This document shows, piece after piece, positions 9,362 to 19,707 of a DNA stretch of 64,000 bases. Numbering within the stretch: position 1 is the stretch's first letter; each line of letters begins with the position of its first letter. The translations under genes were made by a program, and so were the position numbers. Origin of the DNA: Leptospira sp. WS60.C2 (GTDB lineage Bacteria; Spirochaetota; Leptospiria; Leptospirales; Leptospiraceae); contig NZ_CP162133.1 in NCBI RefSeq assembly GCF_040833955.1, forward strand, positions 310,001 to 374,000, given 5' to 3'. Below the pieces are notes generated by a model. The model was given only the letters and a program-made list of their open reading frames with translations. It was not told the DNA's origin and searched no databases.

Positions 9362-10114
9362 TCAATTCCAAAAATCCGATTTCAATTCCTCGATTTTAGA
9401 ACTACGATAAAAAGTTTTTTCCTCATCGGTCATTTCTTTCATCTCCCTTTCATAAAGGAGCTCAACCAACTTTCTGTAAAACGTTGGGCTTTCCCAAGAT
9501 TGGATGTCCCATTTTTCCTCTCGGTACAGTTCCTCTTTTTTTCTTAGGAAAATCCGTTTTCGTTCCCTTGCGTAACTATAGGGATTTCGCTGAATGTAAT
9601 CTTCTAAAAAAGACAATAACAAGACAGGAGGTGAAGTATGGTGTTTTGGAAAAATGAGGTCTTTTAAAAAACCAGGGAATATTTCTTCTTTGAGACGGTT
9701 GACGGCTGTTAGCTTTTCATATTGAGAAAGGGAAGCTGAGGTTTCAATTTCTATACTTTTTTCCTTCCAGTTCATAAAAGCGACATAGACAGCGTAGAGA
9801 ACATGGCCTCGTTCGTCGGGATAATTTTCTAAAAGATAACGATAAGTTTCGTCCCGATCTCCTTTCCATAGGTATGATTCTTTTCCGCGTAACGTTTCTA
9901 AAAAATCTCGAAGATCACTCGGGTATCCTGGCCCTTTTAGAACCTCAGGGCGATTTTGTAACCTCTGCCAATAGATTTCAGATCGTGAATCAAAGGACGA
10001 TTGTTTGGGGTCATCCATGTTTTTTTTCAGAAAAAGGATATAGACAAGACCACCAAGAAAGAAGGAGAGTAGAATCGAGATGGAAAGGATGATGATGGTT
10101 TTCTTTTTGTTCAT
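9362..10114 (-). CDS. Single-pass membrane protein of unknown function
   Basis: About 250 residues: a basic N-terminus, one membrane segment (about residues 5-27 from the chosen start), then a hydrophilic helical, Glu/Arg/Lys- and Tyr-rich domain predicted outside the cytoplasm. I do not recognise a family; the helical, charged, membrane-tethered layout faintly recalls lipase-specific chaperones, but no diagnostic motif is visible and no lipase lies nearby. The start is uncertain: ATG at 10114 or 10120, or TTG at 10156. All of these lie inside the 5' end of the oppositely directed lipoprotein gene. It runs into the lpoB-like gene after 35 bp and may belong to its operon. Confidence 0.6.
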   Translation of the reverse strand: MNKKKTIIILSISILLSFFLGGLVYILFLKKNMDDPKQSSFDSRSEIYWQRLQNRPEVLKGPGYPSDLRDFLETLRGKESYLWKGDRDETYRYLLENYPDERGHVLYAVYVAFMNWKEKSIEIETSASLSQYEKLTAVNRLKEEIFPGFLKDLIFPKHHTSPPVLLLSFLEDYIQRNPYSYARERKRIFLRKKEELYREEKWDIQSWESPTFYRKLVELLYEREMKEMTDEEKTFYRSSKIEELKSDFWN

Positions 10115-10595
10115 GGGCATTGTTGGTTTGGACTTTGCCTGTTCGAAAAAATCCAATGGAGATTCAAATTCAGAACTTTTCAGTTCCTTACTCTCTCAAG
10201 GGAGCCCTGTTCAAGCTGCCTGTCAAAGATTTATTCTGACAGAAGCAAATTGTGTCGCAGTTGCTGACTCGAGTTTGAATGTTTGTCCAAGCTTAATCAC
10301 AAGAATGAAGGGACAAATTTTACCAAGAGAATTGAGTACGGATGCAGTTGCCGTTTTGTATTTTGATTGTTTTTCCAAGATCAATTTAGCATATAATGTT
10401 GCAAAAGCTTGTAACCAAAATTCCTTTCCTTCCAATTCTGAGTATCGAAGAGTCCAACGTACAGGCACCTCTCCCGCTGAGACTTCTTGGCAAGAAGCAT
10501 TGAACCAATGTGGCTCGCTTGAAAATGCCGTTCCACCTGCTGATTCAGGTTTACGGGAAACAGATACCATACTTGGGTCTGATCCTTTCCAATAA
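10080..10595 (+). CDS. Small lipoprotein, function unknown
   Basis: 171 residues from the ATG at 10080, which follows an AAGGAGAG ribosome site by about 12 nt; in-frame ATGs at 10089, 10092 and 10095 are alternatives. A lipoprotein signal peptide ends in LDFAC (Cys at 21), followed by a Ser/Asn-rich tether. The mature chain has at least five further Cys residues, suggesting disulfides and a periplasmic or surface location. I recognise no domain. Its 5' end overlaps the divergent membrane-protein gene. nadA starts 19 bp downstream, so the two may share a transcript. Confidence 0.7.
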   Translation: MERMMMVFFLFMGIVGLDFACSKKSNGDSNSELFSSLLSQGSPVQAACQRFILTEANCVAVADSSLNVCPSLITRMKGQILPRELSTDAVAVLYFDCFSKINLAYNVAKACNQNSFPSNSEYRRVQRTGTSPAETSWQEALNQCGSLENAVPPADSGLRETDTILGSDPFQ

Positions 10596-10614
10596 TGATT
10601 TATAGGAGCATACA

Positions 10615-11601
10615 ATGTCACTTGTCACCAAAGACCAATTGGTCCAAAAATTAAATCCCATTTACCTCCCGCACGAAATTGAGGAACGCATTCTCCCTCT
10701 TGCGGAAGAAATTAACCGACTTAAAAAAGAAAAAAATGCTGTGATTCTTGGGCATAACTATATGACTCCTGATGTGTTTTGGGGTGTGTCTGATATCATT
10801 GGAGATTCTTTGTATCTCTCCAAAATGGCAAAAGAAACAACTGCCTCAATGATTTTGTTCAACGGTGTGCACTTCATGGCAGAAACTGCTAAAATCCTTT
10901 CCCCAGAAAAAAAGGTACTCATTGCAGATCCGAAAGCCGGTTGTTCTCTTGCGGAATCTATCACAAGAGACGATGTGAAAGCATTAAAAGCAAAGTATCC
11001 TGGTGTTCCTGTTGTGACGTATGTCAACTGTTCGGCGGAGGTCAAAGCAGAAACAGATGTTTGTTGTACTTCTGCCAATGCCGTACAAATTGTTAATGCA
11101 GTGGAAGGGGATACGGTGATCTTTTTGCCAGATGAATATTTGGCTGGAAATGTTCGCAACCAAACCACAAAAACCATTATCTCTCATCCAGGTAGATGTA
11201 TGGTACACGAAATGTATACACCAGAAGACATTCGGTCCGCGAAACGGTTGTTTCCTGGAGGTGTGACCGTTATCACTCATCCTGAATGCCACGAAGATGT
11301 TGTGAAGGAAGCCGATTTTTCAGGATCAACTTCTCAGATGGTAGATTTTATTCGCAAAAGCAAAACGGACAAAATCATGCTTGTAACAGAGTGTTCGATG
11401 GGAGACAATTTAAGAGCAGAGTTTCCTGAAAAAGAATTTGTCTCAACTTGCCAAACATGCCCTCATATGAAAAAAATTACTTTAGAAAAAGTAAGAGATG
11501 CACTTTTGAAGGAACAATTTGAGATCTTTTTGGACGAAGAAGTGATTCGTCTTGCCCAAAAATCTGTGAATCGAATGTTAGAATTGAGTTATAAAAAATA
11601 A
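10615..11601 (+). CDS. nadA: Quinolinate synthase NadA
   Basis: 328 residues. NadA condenses iminoaspartate with dihydroxyacetone phosphate to quinolinate using a [4Fe-4S] cluster, the second step of de novo NAD synthesis. Family signatures visible are GHNYMTPDV near the N-terminus, [21 protein letters not shown] with [23 protein letters not shown] and [10 protein letters not shown]; the cluster Cys residues come from the GCSLAE, CCTSANA and CQTCPHM segments. The length is typical of NadA without an extra domain. The stop codon is followed immediately by ispF. The partner genes nadB and nadC are not in this window. Confidence 0.97.
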   Translation: MSLVTKDQLVQKLNPIYLPHEIEERILPLAEEINRLKKEKNAVILGHNYMTPDVFWGVSDIIGDSLYLSKMAKETTASMILFNGVHFMAETAKILSPEKKVLIADPKAGCSLAESITRDDVKALKAKYPGVPVVTYVNCSAEVKAETDVCCTSANAVQIVNAVEGDTVIFLPDEYLAGNVRNQTTKTIISHPGRCMVHEMYTPEDIRSAKRLFPGGVTVITHPECHEDVVKEADFSGSTSQMVDFIRKSKTDKIMLVTECSMGDNLRAEFPEKEFVSTCQTCPHMKKITLEKVRDALLKEQFEIFLDEEVIRLAQKSVNRMLELSYKK

Positions 11602-11602
11602 T

Positions 11603-12088
11603 ATGATTAGAATTGGAAACGGAATCGATTTTCATAAGTTAATCCATGAACCATTTCGACCGCTTATGCTTGCGGGAGTGGAAGTGAATTCAGAATTTGC
11701 TTTTTTGGGTCATAGTGATGCGGACGTGATTTTACATGCAGTTGCCGATGCGATTTTGGGTGCATTAGCACTCGGAGACATTGGAGCTCATTTCCCAGAC
11801 ACTGACCCTCAATACAAAAACATGAATTCTGCCCGAATCGTGGAAAAATGTTTAGAGCTCATCTCTGAAAAAAAATTCAAACTCGTGAACGTAGACTGTA
11901 CTTACGTAGGTGATCATCCCAAAATCAATCCGATTCGTGCGGAACTCGTTGCTTCCTTGGCAAACATCACAAAACTACCGTTAGATTGTGTTTCGATCAA
12001 AGCAACAACGTCTGAAGGAATGGGAGCTCTGGGAAGAAGTGAAGGAGTGATGGTGATGGCATCTGTGCTCCTAGAGAGCACAAACTAA
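11603..12088 (+). CDS. ispF: 2-C-methyl-D-erythritol 2,4-cyclodiphosphate synthase
   Basis: 161 residues, standard for IspF. The enzyme cyclises CDP-methylerythritol 2-phosphate in the MEP isoprenoid pathway. The metal ligands are visible as Asp9 and His11 (GIDFHK) and His45 in the [11 protein letters not shown] motif, with [11 protein letters not shown] and the C-terminal [11 protein letters not shown] segment also conserved. It starts one base after the nadA stop, so translation is probably coupled. Its 3' end lies 2 bp from a converging gene, leaving no space for a separate terminator. Confidence 0.97.
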   Translation: MIRIGNGIDFHKLIHEPFRPLMLAGVEVNSEFAFLGHSDADVILHAVADAILGALALGDIGAHFPDTDPQYKNMNSARIVEKCLELISEKKFKLVNVDCTYVGDHPKINPIRAELVASLANITKLPLDCVSIKATTSEGMGALGRSEGVMVMASVLLESTN

Positions 12089-12090
12089 AC

Positions 12091-12549
12091 TTACAAAAAT
12101 CGTTTTTCTTTCGCAGAAGCGATGTGACTTAAATCAGCATCGCTAAAAAACAAAAACAAAAGTTTGGAAAGGAAATTGGGAGTCGTCTCAATTTCCCAAA
12201 CACCTCGGACACGAACGCCGTTCTCAGTCGGTTCCACTTCGAACGTCTCTCTTAGCATTTGGTAATGTTTCATACCTTTGGTTTCTATTTGGAAAGAAAT
12301 TGTCGGTACATTTGTGACAGTTGTCGTTTTGCAGAGTACTGTTTCACCAAGGGTTTTGGATTCCCATTCTTCCCCCACTGTGGGTTGGCGAAAGGATTTG
12401 GGTTGGAACGATTCATACAACGTTTTTACCGTTTGGTCTGGTTTTAGTTTCGACTCCCAGGTGCGCTCCAAACGACTTTCCTTTTGAGAAAGGACAGCGA
12501 ATAAAAACACAAAGAAAAATATCCCAAAAACTCTTAGATACCAAATCAT
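12091..12549 (-). CDS. Possible SRPBCC/polyketide-cyclase-like membrane-anchored protein
   Basis: 152 residues from the ATG at 12549, which has a GGAG motif just upstream; a longer frame to 12663 lacks a ribosome site. One N-terminal membrane segment or signal (about 3-22) precedes a soluble domain whose beta pattern (TWESKL, VRVRGVWEIETTP, then a C-terminal helix) is compatible with the START/SRPBCC lipid-binding fold. That assignment is tentative. It converges with ispF and is divergent from the SpoIIE phosphatase gene across about 137 bp that must hold both promoters. Confidence 0.55.
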   Translation of the reverse strand: MIWYLRVFGIFFFVFLFAVLSQKESRLERTWESKLKPDQTVKTLYESFQPKSFRQPTVGEEWESKTLGETVLCKTTTVTNVPTISFQIETKGMKHYQMLRETFEVEPTENGVRVRGVWEIETTPNFLSKLLFLFFSDADLSHIASAKEKRFL

Positions 12550-12686
12550 ATCTCCATTGAAAAATCTATTGCCTAGGGATCGATTGAAATTTATTTTTCT
12601 ATTACCGAAGGAGAAACTTCGGGAGGGTTTTACCACTGCATTCTGCCAGAGAAATATCATCAAAACGCGTATCAGGACTCATCCAA

Positions 12687-14672
12687 GTGTATGAGCGCGA
12701 AAACAATTTACCCATCCATACCAATCCCTTTCCTGAGATTTTAGATGATACCACTTATACGCGCATTTTAAAGGATCCCAATTATTGGATTTCACAATCC
12801 TTAGAAGACAAAATCATTCAACAAATATCGTTATCATTCGATATCTCTGGTTTTTTATACCACGTTGGAACGGAAGCACTGATCACCAATGCATATGATT
12901 TATTGCCACTCGACGATTCCAGAATTGATTTACTCGAAATGATCTATCGTCTTCCCATTCTGATTGGTCGACTAACAAGAGTTGTGTATTTGAATGTAAA
13001 ACCAGTCTCGGCCAAACATGTAAAATTTATTTTTGTCTATTTGCCGGAATACCAAGACAAATGGTATGATGCTGTATTTTTTCAAGGTATGTTGAATGGA
13101 CTTGCTGTTCTTTTTGCCCTGAAAGAATTTAAGATCCGGATGACAAAAACCAAATTATTTGGTATTCATGTATCCCATAAAGAATTGGGAGAAGAAATTG
13201 AATTTGGTTCTGATGCCAATGAATATGAATTAGAATGGAATGATGAAACTCTCTATCTCTCAAGGTCTCAACTAACAAAAGAAACTGTATCTTCCCGCCA
13301 TCGTGTGATGGTAACATCTCGTTCAGAAACCGAATTGGAAGAAATGTCCATCGTGGATGTGAAAGATGTTGTTGGCAAATCAAGAGAACTTGCCATCGAA
13401 AATCGTGATTTGGAAGCTGCGGTCGAAGTGCTGAAATCCTTTAAACAAGAGTTAGAAAAAAAACAACTCTCTATGGCAAAAGACCTTCGCCTTGCGAAAA
13501 ACATCCAAAAAGGTCTAATACCAGAAATCATTCCCGATTGGAATGGCATTCAATTTTGGACTGGGTTTATTCCCATGCAAGAAGTGAGTGGGGATTATTA
13601 CGATTATTTTCCTTATCATACAGATAAGTTAGGTGTTGCGGTTTGTGATGTATCGGGTCATGGAGTTCCCGCAGCCTTCATCACAGCCTTATCGAAAATG
13701 TTGTTTTCGAATCACAAAAAACCAAAACCATCTGAGACTTTTAAACTCATCAACAGAGAGTTATTGGATCTTGTTAAACAACAAGGATATACAACCTGTG
13801 TATATCTACTAATCAATTCTGATTATAAAGTCGCGTATTCCATTGCAGGTCATCCACGCCCCATTTTATTTCGTCACAAAACAGGTAAGGCAGAAGTTTG
13901 CGAAGGAGAGGGAACGTTTCTAGGTATGTTCCCTGATGCGGGAGATACCTATCGAGATTTGTATCTTCAATTGGAACCTGGTGATAAACTTTTTGTGTAC
14001 ACGGATGGTTTAACAGAAGCGGAGAATGATGAGGGAAAGGCTTTTGGAGAAACAAGGCTCCTGAAATTGATCGAACAAAATGCCAATGTTTCCATCCAAG
14101 AAACAGTGGAATTCATTATGAACCAACATCGTGAATTCACTATGGGAACTGACCCGATGGATGATATCACGTTACTTGGATTGCAATTGTCTCCTAAATT
14201 AGAAGAGTTTCATCAGATCAAAAAAGAAGGAGATCTTTTTTATCAAAAGAAGGATTACCATTCTGCAGTTTTGGCCTATGAAAAGGCGCATCAGATTTTA
14301 CCGAGAGAATTGAACACTCAACTAACCTATGGAAAAGCCTTGGCTTACAGTGGAAACTTTGAAAAAGCCATCAGCATGCTGGAATCTTATAACAAATTCA
14401 AAACCAATCATTTTAAATCGCATGCGATTTTAGGTTACTGTTACTATCGTATGGAATTATATGAAAAAGCGGAATTGGAATGGAAAAAAGCATATTCCAT
14501 TAATGATTCTAACCTATCTAATCTATACAACATGGCTCAGCTGTATCGAAAGATGAACCAGAAACAAAAAATGAAAGAAGTCATCGATAAGATGAAACAC
14601 ATTGAAGCCACATATTTGCACATCCTTCCACTGGAAAAAAAGTGGGAGTCACTACCTGATGAATCGAATTAA
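12687..14672 (+). CDS. SpoIIE/RsbU-type PP2C phosphatase with C-terminal TPR domain
   Basis: 661 residues in three parts. An N-terminal region of about 200 residues has no recognised domain. A coiled coil (about 225-265) leads into a PP2C-like SpoIIE phosphatase domain (about 268-505) with the metal-binding motifs SGDYYDY (near 300), DVSGHG (near 320), YTDGLTEAE (near 437) and DDIT (near 491). At least three tetratricopeptide repeats follow (about 515-640). Such phosphatases usually dephosphorylate anti-sigma-factor antagonists in partner-switching pathways; no antagonist or kinase gene is adjacent. The start is GTG at 12687. The 3' end overlaps the AttH-like gene by 14 bp. Confidence 0.85.
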   Translation: MYERENNLPIHTNPFPEILDDTTYTRILKDPNYWISQSLEDKIIQQISLSFDISGFLYHVGTEALITNAYDLLPLDDSRIDLLEMIYRLPILIGRLTRVVYLNVKPVSAKHVKFIFVYLPEYQDKWYDAVFFQGMLNGLAVLFALKEFKIRMTKTKLFGIHVSHKELGEEIEFGSDANEYELEWNDETLYLSRSQLTKETVSSRHRVMVTSRSETELEEMSIVDVKDVVGKSRELAIENRDLEAAVEVLKSFKQELEKKQLSMAKDLRLAKNIQKGLIPEIIPDWNGIQFWTGFIPMQEVSGDYYDYFPYHTDKLGVAVCDVSGHGVPAAFITALSKMLFSNHKKPKPSETFKLINRELLDLVKQQGYTTCVYLLINSDYKVAYSIAGHPRPILFRHKTGKAEVCEGEGTFLGMFPDAGDTYRDLYLQLEPGDKLFVYTDGLTEAENDEGKAFGETRLLKLIEQNANVSIQETVEFIMNQHREFTMGTDPMDDITLLGLQLSPKLEEFHQIKKEGDLFYQKKDYHSAVLAYEKAHQILPRELNTQLTYGKALAYSGNFEKAISMLESYNKFKTNHFKSHAILGYCYYRMELYEKAELEWKKAYSINDSNLSNLYNMAQLYRKMNQKQKMKEVIDKMKHIEATYLHILPLEKKWESLPDESN

Positions 14673-15705
14673 AGTTTTACTACTCTCACTTTGTTTTTTT
14701 CATTTTAGTTTTCCGAAAGATCATAGTTTCCATCCCGATTTTGGTTTGGAATGGTGTTACTTTGTGGGACACATACAAGCGGAGTCAGGGAATCGTTACG
14801 GTTATGAACTTTCTTTTTTTCGTTTGAAATTTTCGGATGGGGAAGACTGGAATCCGGAAGTGTTCCCCGTTCACTTTGCGATTTCTGATCTTTCCAAAAA
14901 AAGACATCAAACTGCACAAACAATCAAACGTAACTTAGGTGGAATGGCGGGTTATGAGGACAATCGAATTTTTAGTGGTGAATTTGAAATGCAAATCCTT
15001 TCGAAAGATCGATTTCGTATCCAAGCCAACCCAAAATCAAAAGAAATTGCTTTATCCTTAGAACTGGAAGGCAACGGTAAAATTTTATCCCATGGTAAGG
15101 ATGGGGTTTCCATCAAATCAAAACGGAATCCAAATATATTTTCGTATTACTATAGTTATCCGAGATTAAAAACAAAAGGTAGGTTATCTTTTTTAGGGAA
15201 AGAAGAGATCATTGTCTCAGGTGACTCTTGGATGGACCATGAATGGAGCGAAAAAACATCAAAACAAGTTCCTACCTTAGCCAAGGGCCAATCGGGATGG
15301 GACTGGATTTGTTTGATGGATGACAAAGGTGGAGATTATGTGTTCTTTCGTTTCAGAGAATCACCGACAGCCTCACCAGAAATATTTGGAACCTACCGCG
15401 ATCCAAAAGGAAATGTAACCTATTGGAGTGAGCCAAAAACAATCCAAATGGAACCGATCGGACATCCATGGAAAAGTAAAGAAACGAAGATTGCCTATCC
15501 TTTGCAGTGGAGAATCAAGTATCCAGGTGGCGAATGGAACGTGGTCCCCATTTTCAATGAACAAGAGTTTGATGGTAGTGTTTCCACCCAAACAATCTAT
15601 TGGGAAGGGGCCGTAGAAGCAAAAGATCCAAACCAAAAAAAATCTGCCAAAGGATATTTAGAATTGAAAGGTTATCAAAAATCTAAAGCATGGTGGGAAT
15701 TCTAA
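14659..15705 (+). CDS. Secreted AttH/CrtC-like lipocalin-type protein
   Basis: 348 residues with a signal peptide (about 1-19). The mature part resembles the AttH/CrtC family (predicted hydrolases, carotenoid 1,2-hydratase-like; two lipocalin-like barrels), with an early GLEWCYFVGHI-type motif and a central DSWMDHEWS motif characteristic of the family. I chose the ATG at 14659, overlapping the SpoIIE gene by 14 bp, because it begins the signal peptide. In other bacteria AttH genes lie next to ABC exporter permeases; here the neighbour is a peptide importer starting 3 bp later. The substrate is unknown; a hydrophobic ligand is inferred from the family. Confidence 0.8.
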   Translation: MNRIKVLLLSLCFFHFSFPKDHSFHPDFGLEWCYFVGHIQAESGNRYGYELSFFRLKFSDGEDWNPEVFPVHFAISDLSKKRHQTAQTIKRNLGGMAGYEDNRIFSGEFEMQILSKDRFRIQANPKSKEIALSLELEGNGKILSHGKDGVSIKSKRNPNIFSYYYSYPRLKTKGRLSFLGKEEIIVSGDSWMDHEWSEKTSKQVPTLAKGQSGWDWICLMDDKGGDYVFFRFRESPTASPEIFGTYRDPKGNVTYWSEPKTIQMEPIGHPWKSKETKIAYPLQWRIKYPGGEWNVVPIFNEQEFDGSVSTQTIYWEGAVEAKDPNQKKSAKGYLELKGYQKSKAWWEF

Positions 15706-15708
15706 GCC

Positions 15709-16719
15709 ATGTGGAAATACTTTTTAAAACGGTTTTTGTTAATTTTTCCAACCCTACTTGGAATCACCTTTTTAGTCTTTCTGATCTCACATTTTGCGCC
15801 AGGTGGGCCACTCAATAGCGAAATTGCCAAATTGAAAGGTTCCAGTAACCTGGCTGGCGCCTCCACCAAACAAATCTCTCAAGAAGAGATTGAACTCATT
15901 AAAAAAAGACTCCATTTGGACAAACCAGCACCTGTTGCCTATTTATATTGGTTAAAACAAATTGTACAATTTGACCTCGGGGAATCGAGACTCCATTCCC
16001 GCAAAGTATCGGAACTGATTGTGGAAAAGTTACCTGTATCTTTATTCTTTGGCCTCTCTGGTTTTTTTCTTACATATCTCATTTGTATTCCACTTGGGAT
16101 TCAAAAAGCATTGAAGGAAGGAAGTCGTTTTGACTTCATCACTAGTTTTATTATCTTTTTTACGTATTCTCTTCCTGTTTTCGCCTTTGCGATGTTACTT
16201 TTGTATTTGTTTGCTTCAGGAGAGGTGTTTTCCTTTTTTCCTTTAGGACATGAAGTTTCTGATTTTTATGAAGAGTTAAGCACTTGGGGAAAGGTAAAAG
16301 ATCGACTGGCTCATATGTTTTTGCCAGTGATCTGTTATGTGGTCGGTAGTTTTGCTGTTTTAACATTACTCATGAAAAATAGTTTGCTTGATCAAATTGC
16401 AAAAGAATATGTGAGAACTGCTTTGTCAAAAGGACTTAGTTTTTCGGATTCGATTTTTCAACATGCGTTTCGCAACTCCCTCATACCAATTGCCACTGGA
16501 TTTGGTAGCAACTTGACTCTTATTTTTTCAGGTTCTCTTTTTATTGAGCTCGTTTTTAACATCGATGGAATGGGTTTACTCAGTTTTGAAGCTGTCAGAG
16601 AGAGAGATACAGATCTTATGATGGGTTTACTTCTAGCTCAAAGTTTTTTGGGACTGATTGGTAAAATTGTTTCTGACCTCTGTTATATCTTAATTGATCC
16701 AAGGATTGATTTCGAATGA
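15709..16719 (+). CDS. yejB: Peptide ABC transporter permease YejB-type
   Basis: 336 residues with about six membrane segments. Features specific to YejB among Opp/Dpp permeases are the HFAPGGPL motif after the first segment, the EVF...FFPLG stretch and the C-terminal DPRIDFE. YejABEF takes up oligopeptides and is the entry route of microcin C in E. coli. The gene starts 3 bp after the AttH-like gene and its ATGA stop/start overlaps the next permease gene. The EAA-type loop for ATPase contact (about residues 225-245, [11 protein letters not shown]) is intact. Confidence 0.9.
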   Translation: MWKYFLKRFLLIFPTLLGITFLVFLISHFAPGGPLNSEIAKLKGSSNLAGASTKQISQEEIELIKKRLHLDKPAPVAYLYWLKQIVQFDLGESRLHSRKVSELIVEKLPVSLFFGLSGFFLTYLICIPLGIQKALKEGSRFDFITSFIIFFTYSLPVFAFAMLLLYLFASGEVFSFFPLGHEVSDFYEELSTWGKVKDRLAHMFLPVICYVVGSFAVLTLLMKNSLLDQIAKEYVRTALSKGLSFSDSIFQHAFRNSLIPIATGFGSNLTLIFSGSLFIELVFNIDGMGLLSFEAVRERDTDLMMGLLLAQSFLGLIGKIVSDLCYILIDPRIDFE

Positions 16720-17765
16720 AGTTGATATCAAATCCAGCAAATCTCCGTAAGTGGGAAAAATTCAAAAAGAATAAACGGGCTTATTATTCCCTTTTGATTT
16801 TGTTTTATACTTATATAATTTCATTGTTTGCACCCATTTTAATCAACAACAAACCATTGTTTGTTTTATATGAGGGTACAGTTTCTTTTCCTATCTTTCA
16901 ATTTTATCCCGAAACTAAATTTGGTGGTGTCAATCTAACAGAACCAAATTATAAAAAATTAAATCGTGAACCAAGGTTTCAAGATTCCTCCAATTATATG
17001 GTCTTCCCTCCTATTCCTTTTGGAGTCAATGAGGACAATTTAGAGAGTTTGGAAGAAGGAACAAGTCCACCGTCTAAACCCACACTTCGCCATTGGATGG
17101 GAACAGACGATCGAGGTAGGGATGTCTTCACACGCATTGTGTATGGATACCGACTTGCGATGACTTTTAGTTTGATTCTCATCATTGTAGAGATTCTTCT
17201 TGCCTCCTTCATCGGTGGTATTCAGGGATATTTTGTCGGAAGATTGGATTTATTCCTGCAAAGGATTATCGAAATCCTCTCAGCAATTCCCTTTTTGTAT
17301 TTAATCTTAATTATGGGCTCTTTTTTCGGGAGAGGGTTTCTGGTTCTCATCGTCACCTATGGATCCCTCAGTTGGATTGGACTTAGTTACTACATGCGCG
17401 GGGAATTTTTGAAACTTCGCAAACAACAGTTTGTTGATGCCGCGAAAACCTTGGGAGCTTCTTCCTATTCAATCATTATGCGACATTTGTTGCCAAACTC
17501 CTTAACCCCTCTCGTTACATTTTTACCATTCATTTTGATATCTGCCATTTCCGTATTATCTGCTTTGGATTTTTTGGGCTATGGAATCCCTGCTCCCAAT
17601 CCATCTTGGGGGGAACTCATTGGACAAGGGCGTGAACGATTGACAGCTTGGTGGTTGATCACCTTTCCTTCGGTTGCTTTGTTTTTAACGATCTTATTTT
17701 CTGCCTTCGTGGGAGAAGGACTTCGTGATGCATTTGATCCAAAAGATAAGGTGGTTTACGAATGA
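16716..17765 (+). CDS. yejE: Peptide ABC transporter permease YejE-type
   Basis: 349 residues. After the first membrane segment there is a long periplasmic stretch with [11 protein letters not shown] and YPETKFGG, close to the corresponding part of E. coli YejE, followed by five further membrane segments, the [19 protein letters not shown] cytoplasmic loop that docks on the ATPase, and a terminal RDAFDPKDK. It pairs with the YejB-type permease to form the membrane channel. It overlaps its neighbours by 4 bp on each side (ATGA), indicating strict co-translation. Confidence 0.9.
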   Translation: MKLISNPANLRKWEKFKKNKRAYYSLLILFYTYIISLFAPILINNKPLFVLYEGTVSFPIFQFYPETKFGGVNLTEPNYKKLNREPRFQDSSNYMVFPPIPFGVNEDNLESLEEGTSPPSKPTLRHWMGTDDRGRDVFTRIVYGYRLAMTFSLILIIVEILLASFIGGIQGYFVGRLDLFLQRIIEILSAIPFLYLILIMGSFFGRGFLVLIVTYGSLSWIGLSYYMRGEFLKLRKQQFVDAAKTLGASSYSIIMRHLLPNSLTPLVTFLPFILISAISVLSALDFLGYGIPAPNPSWGELIGQGRERLTAWWLITFPSVALFLTILFSAFVGEGLRDAFDPKDKVVYE

Positions 17766-18751
17766 ACTCAACACCAAGAGCCATTGAAGTAAACGACTTA
17801 ACGATTCAGATCAAAACCGATGATGGAATTTTGCCCATTGTCAGTGGTATACGATTTCATCTGGAAAAAGGGGAAACATTGGCCCTCGTTGGTGAATCGG
17901 GTTGTGGTAAGTCCATTACCAGTTTGGCTTTAACAAAATTATTACCTTCCAATAACACAATTTATCCTACAGGTTCTATTCTATTTGAAAACCAAGACTT
18001 GATGAAGTCTTCTAGTGAACACTTACGAAGTATTCGTGGAAGAGAAATTGCTTATGTGTTTCAGGAACCGTTTTCATCTCTCAACCCGTTGCATAAAATT
18101 GGAAATCAGCTGATGGAAAGTTTTTTACTTCATGGGCTTGGTTCAAAAGAGGAAGCAGAGAAAAAAGCAATTTATTTATTGGAACGAGTTGGAATCACAG
18201 ACGCCAAACAAAGATTAGAGCAGTATCCCAATCAGTTTTCCGGTGGTATGTTACAAAGAGTTTGCATTGCTATGGCTCTTATGTGTGATCCAAAAATTTT
18301 AATCGCTGATGAACCAACCAGTGCCATTGATGTCACCATCCAACTTCAATTGATTGAACTTCTAAAAGAGCTAAGAAAAGAACACGGAATGTCGGTATTA
18401 TTTATCTCCCATGATATTGGTCTTGTGAGTAACATTGCAGACCGTATTGCTGTTATGTATGCGGGAAAAATTGTAGAGCAAGGTAGTGTGGATAGGGTCA
18501 TCGATACACCAAAACACCCATATACAAAAGCTCTGATCGCAGCCTATCCAACTCACGAAAATATAGGTAAAAAACTAGTTACCATTGATGGCATTGTGCC
18601 TTCTCCCAAATCCTATCCTTCTGGTTGTCGGTTCCATACTCGTTGCCAAGACAAACTGGACGTCTGCAGTGTAAAGGTTCCTAAACCAACTCAGTTATCC
18701 GATTCTCAGATTGTAGAATGTTTTTTGTATGGAGGCAATTCAGGTGCTTAG
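17762..18751 (+). CDS. Peptide ABC transporter ATPase, OppD type (first half of YejF)
   Basis: 329 residues with a complete ABC ATPase: Walker A GESGCGKS (about 43-50), signature FSGGMLQR, Walker [11 protein letters not shown] and the switch His in FISHD. The C-terminal end carries the oligopeptide-transporter motif GCRFHTRC with two further Cys residues, a cluster found in OppD/DppD proteins. In E. coli the two ATPase modules of this system are fused in a single protein, YejF; here they are separate genes overlapping by 8 to 23 bp depending on the start of the second. Confidence 0.9.
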   Translation: MNSTPRAIEVNDLTIQIKTDDGILPIVSGIRFHLEKGETLALVGESGCGKSITSLALTKLLPSNNTIYPTGSILFENQDLMKSSSEHLRSIRGREIAYVFQEPFSSLNPLHKIGNQLMESFLLHGLGSKEEAEKKAIYLLERVGITDAKQRLEQYPNQFSGGMLQRVCIAMALMCDPKILIADEPTSAIDVTIQLQLIELLKELRKEHGMSVLFISHDIGLVSNIADRIAVMYAGKIVEQGSVDRVIDTPKHPYTKALIAAYPTHENIGKKLVTIDGIVPSPKSYPSGCRFHTRCQDKLDVCSVKVPKPTQLSDSQIVECFLYGGNSGA

Positions 18752-19700
18752 TGTCAAAGACTTGGTAGTTTCCTATAAACAATCACAATCACTTTCTTTT
18801 TCGACCAAACGACTTGTGGCTGTGGATCGTGTCCATTTTTCCATTCCAAAGGGCAATATTTTAGGACTTGTAGGGGAATCTGGTTGCGGGAAGTCAACAA
18901 TTGGACGTGCCATATTATCATTGTTACCGATTGACCAAGGAACTATTTCATTTGAAGACAAGGAAATTCATAATCTATCTAAGGAAGAACAGAAACGTTT
19001 AAGGCGAAAAATCCAAGTTGTCTTCCAAGATCCTTATTCTTCGTTAAACCCTCGTTTTACGATAGAAGAAATCATCACAGAAGGCCTACAAATTCATTTT
19101 CCTAAATTGAGTTTGGAGGAGAAAAAGGAAAAAGCAATCAAATCACTGTCCGAAGTGAATTTGCCAGCGGACATTTTGCACCGATACCCACATGAGTTTA
19201 GCGGTGGTCAAAGACAACGGATCGCCATTGCCAGAGCCTTAATTTTGGAGCCAAGTTTAGTAGTTTGTGACGAAGCTGTGTCTGCTTTGGACATATCCAC
19301 CCAAGCTCAAGTCATCAATAATTTGCTTTTACTTAGGGAGAAATATGGCCTCTCTTATTTATTTATTTCCCATGACCTGAATATTGTGAAGCATGTTTCA
19401 GATCGAATTGCTGTTATGTATTTGGGACAAATTGTGGAAGAGGGTAGCCGTGATGCCATCAGCCGTAAACCACTTCACCCCTATACGAAGGCACTGTTTT
19501 CAGCCAGTTTTGATCTCAAAGACAGACAGAAACGATCCCAACCTCTTGTTGGGGAAATCCCAAGTATACTCAACCAACCGAAAGGATGTCGTTTTCATAC
19601 TCGTTGTCCGATCGCAAAAGAGATTTGCAAAACAGAAGAACCGAAAGAAACTTATCCTTCAGAAGAACATAGAGTGAAATGTCATTTCCCTTTGTTGTGA
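18729..19700 (+). CDS. Peptide ABC transporter ATPase, OppF type (second half of YejF)
   Basis: 323 residues from the ATG at 18729. A GTG at 18744 in the same frame has a better placed TGGAGG ribosome site (18730-18735) and may be the true start; either way the 5' end lies inside the OppD-type gene. The ATPase is complete: Walker [10 protein letters not shown], signature FSGGQRQR, Walker B LVVCDEAVSALD and FISHD. The C-terminal GCRFHTRCP and later Cys residues are as in OppF. It supplies the second nucleotide-binding domain of the YejBE-type importer. No substrate-binding protein gene is present in the unit. Confidence 0.9.
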   Translation: MEAIQVLSVKDLVVSYKQSQSLSFSTKRLVAVDRVHFSIPKGNILGLVGESGCGKSTIGRAILSLLPIDQGTISFEDKEIHNLSKEEQKRLRRKIQVVFQDPYSSLNPRFTIEEIITEGLQIHFPKLSLEEKKEKAIKSLSEVNLPADILHRYPHEFSGGQRQRIAIARALILEPSLVVCDEAVSALDISTQAQVINNLLLLREKYGLSYLFISHDLNIVKHVSDRIAVMYLGQIVEEGSRDAISRKPLHPYTKALFSASFDLKDRQKRSQPLVGEIPSILNQPKGCRFHTRCPIAKEICKTEEPKETYPSEEHRVKCHFPLL

Positions 19701-19707
19701 AATTTTT

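Noticed and set aside
18729..18751. Possible frameshift splitting a YejF-like fused ATPase
   Set aside because: Both ATPases are complete with their own C-terminal Cys motifs, and the second has its own well-placed ribosome site.
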